Shown: positions 6,190-13,566 of the stretch, piece by piece
Position numbering within the stretch: the stretch's first letter is position 1
How the letters are laid out: each line of letters opens with the position of its first letter
DNA from: Chlorobiaceae bacterium
GTDB lineage: Bacteria > Bacteroidota > Chlorobiia > Chlorobiales > Chlorobiaceae
Assembly (NCBI GenBank): GCA_013336025.1
Contig: JAAXUM010000013.1
Location: 1-13,566 of the forward strand
Direction: 5' to 3'
Length of the DNA: 13,566 nt
Notes under the pieces: generated by a model
Seen by the model: only the letters and a program-made list of their open reading frames with translations
Told to the model about the DNA's origin: nothing
The model's database searches: none
Made by a program: the position numbers and the translations under genes

Positions 6190-6238
6190 TGTGATTTCCC
6201 CCTCCCGTTGATTTTTTATCCGGTTTGATTGATGCGTT

Positions 6239-6254
6239 TGGCACACATATTGCA
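6239..6254 (+). promoter_or_regulatory. Sigma-54 (RpoN) promoter of the nif operon
   Basis: TGGCAC (6239-6244), a 5-base spacer and TTGCA (6250-6254) match the -24/-12 consensus with the required GG-N10-GC spacing. Transcription should start near 6265, leaving a leader of about 77 bases before nifH. Sigma-54 promoters need an ATP-hydrolysing activator bound upstream, and this type drives nif genes in many bacteria. Confidence 0.9.
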
Positions 6255-6265
6255 TAATAAAACCA

Positions 6266-7166
<901 letters not shown>

Positions 7167-7185
7167 TAAAACGGAGTACACAAAT

Positions 7186-7542
7186 ATGTTAATGATCAGA
7201 ACAATCGTCAGACCGGAAAAGGTCTATGAAGTGATGCAGTCACTGCTTGATGCAGGCTACCCGGCTGTAACAAAAATTCCGGTTGTAGGACGAGGAAAAC
7301 AACGCGGTCTGCGGGTTGGCGATGTAGTCTATGATGAACTGCCAAAAGAGATGCTCTTTCTTGTCGTACCCGATAATGACAAGGATTTTGTGGTCCGGGC
7401 AATCATGGAAAGCGCAAAAACAGGTAATGAAGGCAAGTTTGGTGATGGAAAGATCTTTGTTTCGTCAGTCGAAGAGGTCTATACCATCAGCTCCGGCCAG
7501 CAGGAAACCGAACCGAAGCTTGCAGAAGCGAAGGAGGCTTGA
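7186..7542 (+). CDS. nifI1: PII-like nitrogenase regulator NifI1
   Basis: This 118-residue GlnB/PII-family protein is of the nif-specific NifI1 class. Start chosen at ATG 7186, 9 bases after ACGGAG; the open frame extends back into nifH but that part is out-of-frame shadow, and a second ATG at 7192 is too far from the ribosome site. The PII fold is visible as MIRTIVRPEKVYEVMQSL (3-20), a short T-loop region with VVGRGKQRGLRVGDVVYDELPKEM (33-56) and the C-terminal FGDGKIFVSSVEEVYTI (85-101) typical of the ATP/2-oxoglutarate site. The T-loop lacks the uridylylated Tyr context of GlnB. In characterised systems NifI1 and NifI2 form a hetero-oligomer that binds NifDK and blocks NifH when 2-oxoglutarate falls. 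It lies between nifH and nifD and overlaps nifI2 by one base. Confidence 0.93.
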   Translation: MLMIRTIVRPEKVYEVMQSLLDAGYPAVTKIPVVGRGKQRGLRVGDVVYDELPKEMLFLVVPDNDKDFVVRAIMESAKTGNEGKFGDGKIFVSSVEEVYTISSGQQETEPKLAEAKEA

Positions 7543-7919
7543 TGAAAGAAATAATCGCTGTTATACGCATCAACAAGATGAACGAGACCAAACAGGCTCT
7601 CGTTGACGCTGGAATCCCGGCATTTACGGCTACAGGCAGAGTGCTCGGACGCGGAAAAGGTCAGGTTCACTACGACATTCTTCATGGTGCCGAAGCCGGT
7701 CATCCTGAAGCAATAGCACAGCTTGGCAATGCCCCCCGGCTGGTATCAAAAAGACTGCTTGCCCTTGTGGTGCCTGAAGAGCTGTGCAAAACAGCCATTG
7801 ACACCATCATCAAGGTCAATCAGACAGGAAAACCCGGTGACGGAAAAATCTTTGTGACGCCGATCCTTGAAACCATCAGGGTCAGAACAGGCGAAAAAGA
7901 TGAACAGGCGCTGAACTGA
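7542..7919 (+). CDS. nifI2: PII-like nitrogenase regulator NifI2
   Basis: This 125-residue second PII-family subunit partners NifI1 in post-translational inhibition of nitrogenase. The ATG at 7542 overlaps the nifI1 stop (TGATG), with AAGGAGG at 7531-7537, so translation is probably coupled to give balanced subunits. It begins MKEIIAVIRINKMNETKQAL, has the NifI2-type long T-loop region with GRVLGRGKGQVHYDILHGAE (32-51) and VSKRLLALVVP (68-78), and ends with GKPGDGKIFVTPILETIRVRTGE (96-118), the conserved PII nucleotide-binding C-terminus. Residues 45-65 are longer than in GlnB, which fits NifI2. A gap of 38 bases leads to nifD. GlnB or GlnK is the alternative, but the position between nifH and nifD makes NifI2 much more likely. 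Confidence 0.93.
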   Translation: MKEIIAVIRINKMNETKQALVDAGIPAFTATGRVLGRGKGQVHYDILHGAEAGHPEAIAQLGNAPRLVSKRLLALVVPEELCKTAIDTIIKVNQTGKPGDGKIFVTPILETIRVRTGEKDEQALN

Positions 7920-7957
7920 ACGTAGAACAATTTAACGGTGTAAACGGAGAGAGTGAC

Positions 7958-9598
7958 ATGCAGTCGTACAATAATTTACCGGATCCAGCCCTGGTCAGGG
8001 AGGATCTGATACAGAAATACCCGACCAAAGTTGCAAAAAAACGCAACAAGTCAATTGTAATCAATGATCCGGAGACCATTCCGGAGGTGCAGGCAAACGT
8101 GCGCACCGTTCCGGGAATCATTACCCAGCGCGGCTGCTGCTATGCAGGCTGTAAAGGTGTTGTTCTTGGACCAACCCGTGATATCGTCAACATCGTTCAC
8201 GGGCCTATCGGTTGCAGTTTCTATGCCTGGTTGACCCGTCGGAACCAGACGAGACCGGAAACACCGGAAGCCGAGAACTATATCACCTACTGTTTCTCTA
8301 CCGACATGCAGGAGGAAAACGTTGTATTCGGCGGTGAAAAAAAGTTGAAGCAGGCCATACAGGAAGCCTATGATCTCTTTCACCCGAAGTCAATCGCAAT
8401 TTTCTCGACCTGCCCGGTAGGTCTGATCGGTGACGATGTGCATGCAGCATCAAAAGAGATGCGTGATAAATTCGGTGACTGTAACGTCTTCGGTTTCAGC
8501 TGTGAAGGGTACAGGGGCGTCAGCCAGTCGGCAGGCCACCATATTGCCAACAACGGCGTTTTCAAGCACATGGTGGGACGCAACAACACAGTCAAAGAGG
8601 GTAAGTTCAAATTAAACCTTCTTGGCGAATACAATATAGGCGGTGATGCATTTGAGATCGAGCGCATATTCGAAAGAACCGGTATCACGCTTGTCGCCTC
8701 ATTCAGCGGAAACTCGACTGTCGGTCAGATTGAAAATGCTCACACTGCCGATCTTAACGTGATACTCTGTCACCGGTCGATCAACTACATGGGTGAGATG
8801 ATGGAAACCAAGTACGGTATCCCCTGGATGAAAGTGAACTTTGTCGGTGCTGAATCCACAGCCAAATCACTCAGAAAAATTGCCGAATACTTTGGCGATG
8901 AAGAGCTTAAAGCACGGGTTGAAGCGGTGATTGCCGAAGAGATGCCAAAAGTGAAAGCGGTGATTGATGAAATCAGACCGAGAACCGAAGGCAAGACAGC
9001 CATGCTTTTTGTTGGCGGATCACGGGCTCACCACTACCAGGATCTTTTCAGTGAGCTTGGAATGACAACGGTAGCCGCAGGGTATGAATTCGCACACCGC
9101 GATGACTATGAAGGTCGCCATGTTCTGCCTGGCATAAAAATCGATGCCGACAGCAAGAACATCGAGGAGCTTAAAGTCACTGCGGATCCGGAGCTTTACA
9201 ACCCGAGAAAGAGTGAAGCTGAGCTTGATGCTCTGAAAGAAAAAGGGCTTGAGATCAACGGCTACGAAGGAATGATGAAGCAGATGCTGAAAAAAACGCT
9301 CGTTGTTGACGACGTCAGCCACTATGAATCGGAAAGACTGATCGAGATCTACAAGCCTGATATCTTCTGCGCCGGCATCAAGGAGAAATATGTCGTGCAG
9401 AAAATGGGCGTTCCGCTCAAGCAGCTTCACAGCTATGACTACGGCGGCCCTTACACCGGTTTTGAAGGTGCACAGAACTTCTACCGGGATATCGACCGCA
9501 TGGTGAACAATCCCGTATGGAAACTCATCAAAGCCCCATGGCAGAAAGCGGAAAACGGATCATCGACAGCATTGGAAGCGAGTTACGTCACTCACTAA
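7958..9598 (+). CDS. nifD: Nitrogenase MoFe protein alpha chain NifD
   Basis: The alpha subunit of dinitrogenase carries the FeMo cofactor where N2 is reduced. Residues that match those established for Azotobacter NifD are P-cluster Cys C60 (RGCCYAG), C86 (HGPIGC) and C152 (TCPVGLIGDD), cofactor ligands C271 (LCHRS) and H491 (LHSYDY), and active-site V68, R94, Q190 and H194. Extra cysteines C61 and C65 sit beside C60. At 546 residues it is longer than Azotobacter NifD (about 490). The excess is an insertion at about 386-443, between GYEFAHRDDYEG and KKTLVVDDV, like that of clostridial and other group II/III enzymes. This is the molybdenum type and no anfG/vnfG gene follows. Start ATG at 7958 has GGAGAG 6 bases upstream. 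nifK follows after 25 bases. Confidence 0.98.
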   Translation: MQSYNNLPDPALVREDLIQKYPTKVAKKRNKSIVINDPETIPEVQANVRTVPGIITQRGCCYAGCKGVVLGPTRDIVNIVHGPIGCSFYAWLTRRNQTRPETPEAENYITYCFSTDMQEENVVFGGEKKLKQAIQEAYDLFHPKSIAIFSTCPVGLIGDDVHAASKEMRDKFGDCNVFGFSCEGYRGVSQSAGHHIANNGVFKHMVGRNNTVKEGKFKLNLLGEYNIGGDAFEIERIFERTGITLVASFSGNSTVGQIENAHTADLNVILCHRSINYMGEMMETKYGIPWMKVNFVGAESTAKSLRKIAEYFGDEELKARVEAVIAEEMPKVKAVIDEIRPRTEGKTAMLFVGGSRAHHYQDLFSELGMTTVAAGYEFAHRDDYEGRHVLPGIKIDADSKNIEELKVTADPELYNPRKSEAELDALKEKGLEINGYEGMMKQMLKKTLVVDDVSHYESERLIEIYKPDIFCAGIKEKYVVQKMGVPLKQLHSYDYGGPYTGFEGAQNFYRDIDRMVNNPVWKLIKAPWQKAENGSSTALEASYVTH

Positions 9599-9623
9599 AC
9601 AGGAAAACGGAGACTATTGCATT

Positions 9624-11003
9624 ATGTTATTAAGACACACGACAAAAGAGGTTAAAGAGCGTGAGGGGCTGACGATCAATCCGGCAAAAACCTGCCAGCC
9701 GATCGGAGCCATGTACGCCGCGCTCGGTATTCATGGCTGTCTGCCTCACAGCCATGGCTCACAAGGGTGCTGCTCCTATCATCGCAGCACCCTGACCCGC
9801 CACTACAAGGAACCCGTGATGGCGGCAACCAGTTCTTTCACCGAAGGTGCTTCGGTATTCGGAGGTCAGGCAAATCTGCTGACCGCCATCGAAACAATCT
9901 TTTCGGTATATAACCCGGATATTATTGCAGTGCACTCGACATGCCTGAGTGAAACCATCGGTGATGATTTACAGCAGATCACAAAAAAAGCAAAGGACGA
10001 TGGCAAAATCCCGGAAGGCAAACACATCATTTACGCAAGCACACCAAGCTTTGTTGGGTCGCATGTAACAGGTTATGCCAACATGGTTGCGGGTATAGCT
10101 GATCAGTTTGCTGTTTCAACCGGTGAAAAAAAGAACCAGATCAACATCATTGCCGGATGGATGGAACCGTCAGACATGCGCGAAATCAAAAGGCTCTCAA
10201 CGGAGCTTGGCGTCAAAATCGTGCTCTTTCCTGACACCTCGGACGTACTCGATGCTCCTCAGACAGGCAAGCATGAGTTCTATCCGAAAGGCGGCACAAC
10301 GGTTGAAGAGCTCAAAAGCATCGGCGACAGCACTCATTCGCTTGCACTCGGCTGCATCAGCGCGGAACCGGCAGCCATAGCCCTTGAAAAAAGATGCAAG
10401 GTGCCGTTTGAAACACTCGACATGCCAATTGGTATTTCAGCAACCGACCGCTTCATCATGGCGCTGAGCCAGGCTGCAGGAGTTACTGTTCCTGATGAAA
10501 TCACTGCCGACAGAGGGCGGCTTGTAGACATAATTGCCGATATGGAACAGTATTTCTTCGGCAAAAAAGTCGCTTTGTTCGGTGACCCCGATCAGCTTAT
10601 TCCGCTCACCGAGTTTCTGCTGGATCTCAACATGAAGCCTGTTCATATCGTCAGTGGAACACCTGGCCAGCGCTTTGAGAAACGCATGAAGGAGATCCTT
10701 GTGAGAGCTCCCTATGCGAACTTCAAAAACGGTCTCGGGGCTGATATGTTCCTTCTTCACCAGTGGATCAAAAATGAGCCGGTTGATCTCCTGATCGGCA
10801 ACACCTACGGCAAATACATTGCCCGTGACGAAGACATCCCGTTTATACGGTATGGCTTCCCGATCATCGACCGTATCGGTCACAGCTACTTCCCGAGTGT
10901 AGGATATACCGGAGGAATGCGACTGGTTGAGAAAATACTGGGAGCACTTATGGATCGTCAGGATCGCGATGCGCTTGAAGAAAAATTTGAGCTCGTGATG
11001 TAA
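9624..11003 (+). CDS. nifK: Nitrogenase MoFe protein beta chain NifK
   Basis: The beta subunit pairs with NifD in the alpha2-beta2 MoFe protein and shares the P-cluster, the relay from NifH to the cofactor. It has the three cluster cysteines C24 (KTCQPIGA), C49 (GSQGCCSY) and C107 (STCLSETIGDD), plus the serine-containing PSFVGSHVTG motif (141-150). At 459 residues it lacks about 60 N-terminal residues found in Azotobacter NifK (523), a hallmark of the shorter group II/III beta chains; the first cysteine is only 24 residues from the start. ATG at 9624 follows CGGAG at 9608-9612 with an 11-base spacer. The upstream frame gives no alternative conserved start. The gene lies 25 bases after nifD and 40 bases before nifE. 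Confidence 0.97.
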   Translation: MLLRHTTKEVKEREGLTINPAKTCQPIGAMYAALGIHGCLPHSHGSQGCCSYHRSTLTRHYKEPVMAATSSFTEGASVFGGQANLLTAIETIFSVYNPDIIAVHSTCLSETIGDDLQQITKKAKDDGKIPEGKHIIYASTPSFVGSHVTGYANMVAGIADQFAVSTGEKKNQINIIAGWMEPSDMREIKRLSTELGVKIVLFPDTSDVLDAPQTGKHEFYPKGGTTVEELKSIGDSTHSLALGCISAEPAAIALEKRCKVPFETLDMPIGISATDRFIMALSQAAGVTVPDEITADRGRLVDIIADMEQYFFGKKVALFGDPDQLIPLTEFLLDLNMKPVHIVSGTPGQRFEKRMKEILVRAPYANFKNGLGADMFLLHQWIKNEPVDLLIGNTYGKYIARDEDIPFIRYGFPIIDRIGHSYFPSVGYTGGMRLVEKILGALMDRQDRDALEEKFELVM

Positions 11004-11043
11004 CAGGAGGAGTTGTACAACATTTCATTACAGAGGTGAAGCC

Positions 11044-12408
11044 ATGGAACAGATTGGTATACTTGAAGGCAGAGAGAAACAGATTTTCGAAAAGAAAAGC
11101 GGACAGAACCAGGAGATCGATCTCTCCTGCGATACGACGAGCCTTTCAGGTTCAGTGAGTCAGCGTGCCTGCGTATTCTGCGGCTCACGCGTCGTCCTCT
11201 ACCCTGTTGCCGATGCCATTCACCTTGTTCACGGTCCAATCGGATGTGCCGCCTACACGTGGGACATCCGGGGGGCTGTCTCTTCAGGTCCTGAACTGCA
11301 CCGATTAAGCTTTTCAACGGATCTGAAGGAACTGGATGTCATTTATGGCGGCGAAAAAAAGCTCTATCACTCACTGATCGAGCTGATCGAGCAGTATAAG
11401 CCAAAGGCCGCATTTATTTATTCGACCTGCATTGTCGGCCTTATCGGCGATGATATCGACGCTGTCTGCAGGAAAGTTGCGGAGGAAACAGGCATTCCGG
11501 TACTGCCGGTGCACTCGGAAGGGTTCAAGGGAACAAAAAAAGACGGCTACAAAGCTGCCTGCTCCTCCCTGATGAAACTCATCGGAACCGGATCTACCGA
11601 AACGATCAGCAAGTACAGCATCAATATCCTCGGAGAATTCAATCTCGCAGGCGAAGCCTGGATCATCAGGGAGTACTACGAAAAAATGGGTATTGAAGTG
11701 GTTTCAACCCTGACAGGCGATGGACGGATCGATGCCGTACGCCGTGCACATGGCGCTTCTCTCAACGTTGTGCAGTGTTCGGGATCCATGACCTCTCTTG
11801 CCAAGGATATGGAAGAGAAATATGGCATCCCTTTTATCAGGGTTTCGTATTTCGGTATTGAAGATATGTCAAAATCGCTCTACGATGTGGCAAAGTATTT
11901 CAGTGACCGTCCGGATATCATGGAAAAGGCAAAAGAGATCGTCAGCGAAGAGGTGAAAAAGCTTTATCCGGAGCTTCAGAAATTCAGAAAAGCCCTTACA
12001 GGCAAAAAAGCCGCTATCTATGTAGGCGGCGCATTTAAAACATTTTCACTTATCAAGGCTCTGCGTTCGATAGGAATGTCGGTGGTACTTGCCGGTTCTC
12101 AGACCGGAAACACGGAGGATTATGCAAGACTCCAGGAGATGTGCGATGAGGGGACGGTCATTGTAGACGATTCAAACCCGGTGGAACTCTCTAAATTCAT
12201 TCTCGAAAAAGAGGCCGATCTGCTGATCGGCGGTGTTAAAGAGCGACCGATAGCCTTCAAGCTCGGTGTCGCATTCTGTGATCATAACCATGAGAGGAAA
12301 ATCCCTCTCGCCGGATTTATCGGTATGTACAATTTTGCACTGGAGGTCTATCAATCGGTCATGAGTCCGGTATGGCAGTTCGCTCCGCGAAAAGGAGGTA
12401 ACGCATGA
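11044..12408 (+). CDS. nifE: FeMo-cofactor assembly scaffold NifE
   Basis: This alpha-like subunit of the NifEN scaffold receives the iron-sulfur core (L-cluster) from NifB and matures it with molybdenum and homocitrate before delivery to NifDK. At 454 residues it is of normal length. Conserved cysteines for the bridging [4Fe-4S] cluster are C43 (QRACVFCG), C68 (HGPIGC) and C129 (STCIVGLIGDD), and C245 (VQCSGSM) corresponds to the NifD cofactor cysteine. The NifD cofactor histidine region is replaced by AFCDHNHERKIPLAGF, which, with gene order and the CVFCG motif, distinguishes NifE from NifD. Start ATG at 11044 has GAGGT 7 bases upstream. The stop overlaps the nifN start in ATGA (12405-12408), indicating translational coupling. 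Confidence 0.96.
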   Translation: MEQIGILEGREKQIFEKKSGQNQEIDLSCDTTSLSGSVSQRACVFCGSRVVLYPVADAIHLVHGPIGCAAYTWDIRGAVSSGPELHRLSFSTDLKELDVIYGGEKKLYHSLIELIEQYKPKAAFIYSTCIVGLIGDDIDAVCRKVAEETGIPVLPVHSEGFKGTKKDGYKAACSSLMKLIGTGSTETISKYSINILGEFNLAGEAWIIREYYEKMGIEVVSTLTGDGRIDAVRRAHGASLNVVQCSGSMTSLAKDMEEKYGIPFIRVSYFGIEDMSKSLYDVAKYFSDRPDIMEKAKEIVSEEVKKLYPELQKFRKALTGKKAAIYVGGAFKTFSLIKALRSIGMSVVLAGSQTGNTEDYARLQEMCDEGTVIVDDSNPVELSKFILEKEADLLIGGVKERPIAFKLGVAFCDHNHERKIPLAGFIGMYNFALEVYQSVMSPVWQFAPRKGGNA

Positions 12409-13566
12409 AACATGCAAAAACAGCAACACAAAACGCCTGCAAACTGTGCAACCCGCTCGGGGCCTGCCTTGCTTTCAGGGGAATAGAAAACTGCGTACCG
12501 TTTCTGCACGGCTCTCAGGGGTGTGCTACCTATATCCGTCGTTACCTGATCAGTCATTACAAGGAACCGATCGATATCGCTTCATCGAACTTCAATGAAG
12601 AAACCGCCGTATTTGGAGGCAGCCACAACCTGCAGCTCGGGCTGAAAAACGTCACTGAGCAGTACAAGCCTGAAGTTATCGGACTGGCTACTACATGCCT
12701 GAGCGAAACCATCGGGGATGATGTGCCGATGATCCTTCGCGACTATAAAAAAGCGTTTAAAAACGGCACGCCAATGCCGATAATGATTCATGCCTCAACG
12801 CCAAGCTATCAGGGAAGCCACATCGACGGCTTTCATGCCGCTGTCAGGGCAAGCGTTAAAACCCTTGCTGAAAAAGGGGCACGAAAAAATCTGATCAATA
12901 TCTTCCCGAACATGATCTCGCCGGCAGATATTCGTTACATCAAGGAGATTCTCGGCGATTTCAGCGTACCCTATATGCTCCTGCCAGACTACTCACAGAC
13001 GATGGACGGCGGGCCATGGGGCGAATATCACCGCATCCCGCCGGGAGGAACACCTGCCGGAGCCATTGCCGGTGCAGGATGCGCCACGGCAAGTATCGAG
13101 TTCGGCTCTACCCTTGAATCCTCAAAATCTGCCGCCGGCTACCTTGAGGAAACATTCGACGTTCCCCGTTACCCTCTTGCCCTGCCTATCGGCATAAACG
13201 AGAGCGACAGACTGTTCAACCTGCTTGAAAAGCTGACCGAACAGAAAATGCCGGAAAAATATGAGGATGAACGACGCCGTCTGGTTGACGCCTACGCCGA
13301 CGGACATAAATATGTCTTTGAGAAAAAGGCCATTCTGTACGGCGAGGAAGACCTGGTGATCTCCATGGCTGCATTTCTGCGTGAAATCGGCATGACCCCC
13401 GTACTCTGCGCATCGGGAGGAAAAAGTGGTCTGATGAGAAAAAGGCTTCTTGAATTGATTCCTGACCTTGAGGAACAGGGCATCATGATCCGTGACGGAG
13501 TGGACTTTGTCGATATTGAAGATGAAGCCAAAGTGCTGCTCCCCGACCTCTTGATCGGCAACAGCA
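12405..13566 (+). CDS. nifN: FeMo-cofactor assembly scaffold NifN, 3'-truncated by window edge
   Basis: This beta-like subunit of the NifEN scaffold shows 387 complete codons with no stop; the gene runs off the right edge. Start ATG at 12405 lies 6 bases after GGAGG (12394-12398) and overlaps the nifE stop. The N-terminus (MKHAKTATQNACKLCNPLGA) is NifK-like but shorter. It keeps three NifK-type cysteines: C15 (KLCNPLGA), C40 (HGSQGC) and C98 (TTCLSETIGDD), whereas Azotobacter NifN retains mainly the GSQGC cysteine. Other beta-type signatures are ETAVFGGSHN (66-75), ASTPSYQGSH and the nucleotide-fold strand ISMAAFLREIGMTPVLC. Its position right after nifE makes NifN much more likely than a second NifK. 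Whether it ends normally or is fused to NifB, as in some anaerobes, cannot be seen. Confidence 0.95.
   Translation, partial: MKHAKTATQNACKLCNPLGACLAFRGIENCVPFLHGSQGCATYIRRYLISHYKEPIDIASSNFNEETAVFGGSHNLQLGLKNVTEQYKPEVIGLATTCLSETIGDDVPMILRDYKKAFKNGTPMPIMIHASTPSYQGSHIDGFHAAVRASVKTLAEKGARKNLINIFPNMISPADIRYIKEILGDFSVPYMLLPDYSQTMDGGPWGEYHRIPPGGTPAGAIAGAGCATASIEFGSTLESSKSAAGYLEETFDVPRYPLALPIGINESDRLFNLLEKLTEQKMPEKYEDERRRLVDAYADGHKYVFEKKAILYGEEDLVISMAAFLREIGMTPVLCASGGKSGLMRKRLLELIPDLEEQGIMIRDGVDFVDIEDEAKVLLPDLLIGNS

Larger units (their letters stand above)
5355..6238. other. Long noncoding region upstream of the nif operon
   Basis: This is about 880 bases without a credible gene on either strand; the longest frame (5398-5760, +) begins at TTG, has no ribosome site and resembles nothing I know. 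It is rich in A and C on the plus strand and contains several structured elements listed separately: alternative hairpins at 5661-5712, a long hairpin at 5971-6017, a palindrome at 6041-6058 and a minus-strand terminator at 6154-6189. No tRNA, rRNA or CRISPR array is seen. It serves at least as the far upstream regulatory region of nifH. Confidence 0.7.

Overview
The window looks like chromosomal DNA of a green sulfur bacterium (Chlorobi/Chlorobiaceae). I infer this from the gene order nifH-nifI1-nifI2-nifD-nifK-nifE-nifN, from the style of the Nif proteins (short NifK N-terminus, NifD with a central insertion, PII-like NifI pair between nifH and nifD) and from the mixed housekeeping neighbours. 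Other anaerobes with this nif layout (Clostridia, Desulfovibrio-like bacteria, methanogens) cannot be excluded from sequence alone, but the lipoproteins and intergenic style fit a Gram-negative bacterium.

Left half (1-5354) is a patchwork of unrelated genes. A 5'-truncated transglutaminase-fold protein (+, open through the left edge) ends in a clear intrinsic terminator. Then, on the minus strand, come a cation diffusion facilitator (CDF) metal transporter and a two-gene unit made of a PASTA-domain lipoprotein followed, 6 nt later, by a protein of unknown function. A STAS/SpoIIAA-like small protein (+) follows, preceded by a cluster of short palindromes. It converges with a stand-alone TIR-like protein (-) of the DUF1863/ThsB type, the type of TIR domain used in Thoeris anti-phage defence.

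Middle (5355-6341) is a 987-base stretch with no convincing gene but much structure. It holds two hairpin regions, a TCCTACA-N4-TGTAGGA palindrome that looks like an enhancer-type activator site, an intrinsic terminator facing away from nifH on the minus strand, and a near-consensus sigma-54 promoter (GG-N10-GC) about 88 bases before the nifH start.

Right half (6342-13566) is one tightly packed nif operon on the plus strand. NifH is the Fe protein that delivers electrons. NifI1/NifI2 are PII-like 2-oxoglutarate/ATP sensors that switch the enzyme off when fixed nitrogen appears. NifD and NifK form the MoFe protein. NifE and NifN form the scaffold on which the FeMo cofactor precursor matures. 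The metal-binding cysteines and cofactor histidine are present in each protein that needs them. NifN runs off the right edge, so any nifB or later genes lie outside the window.
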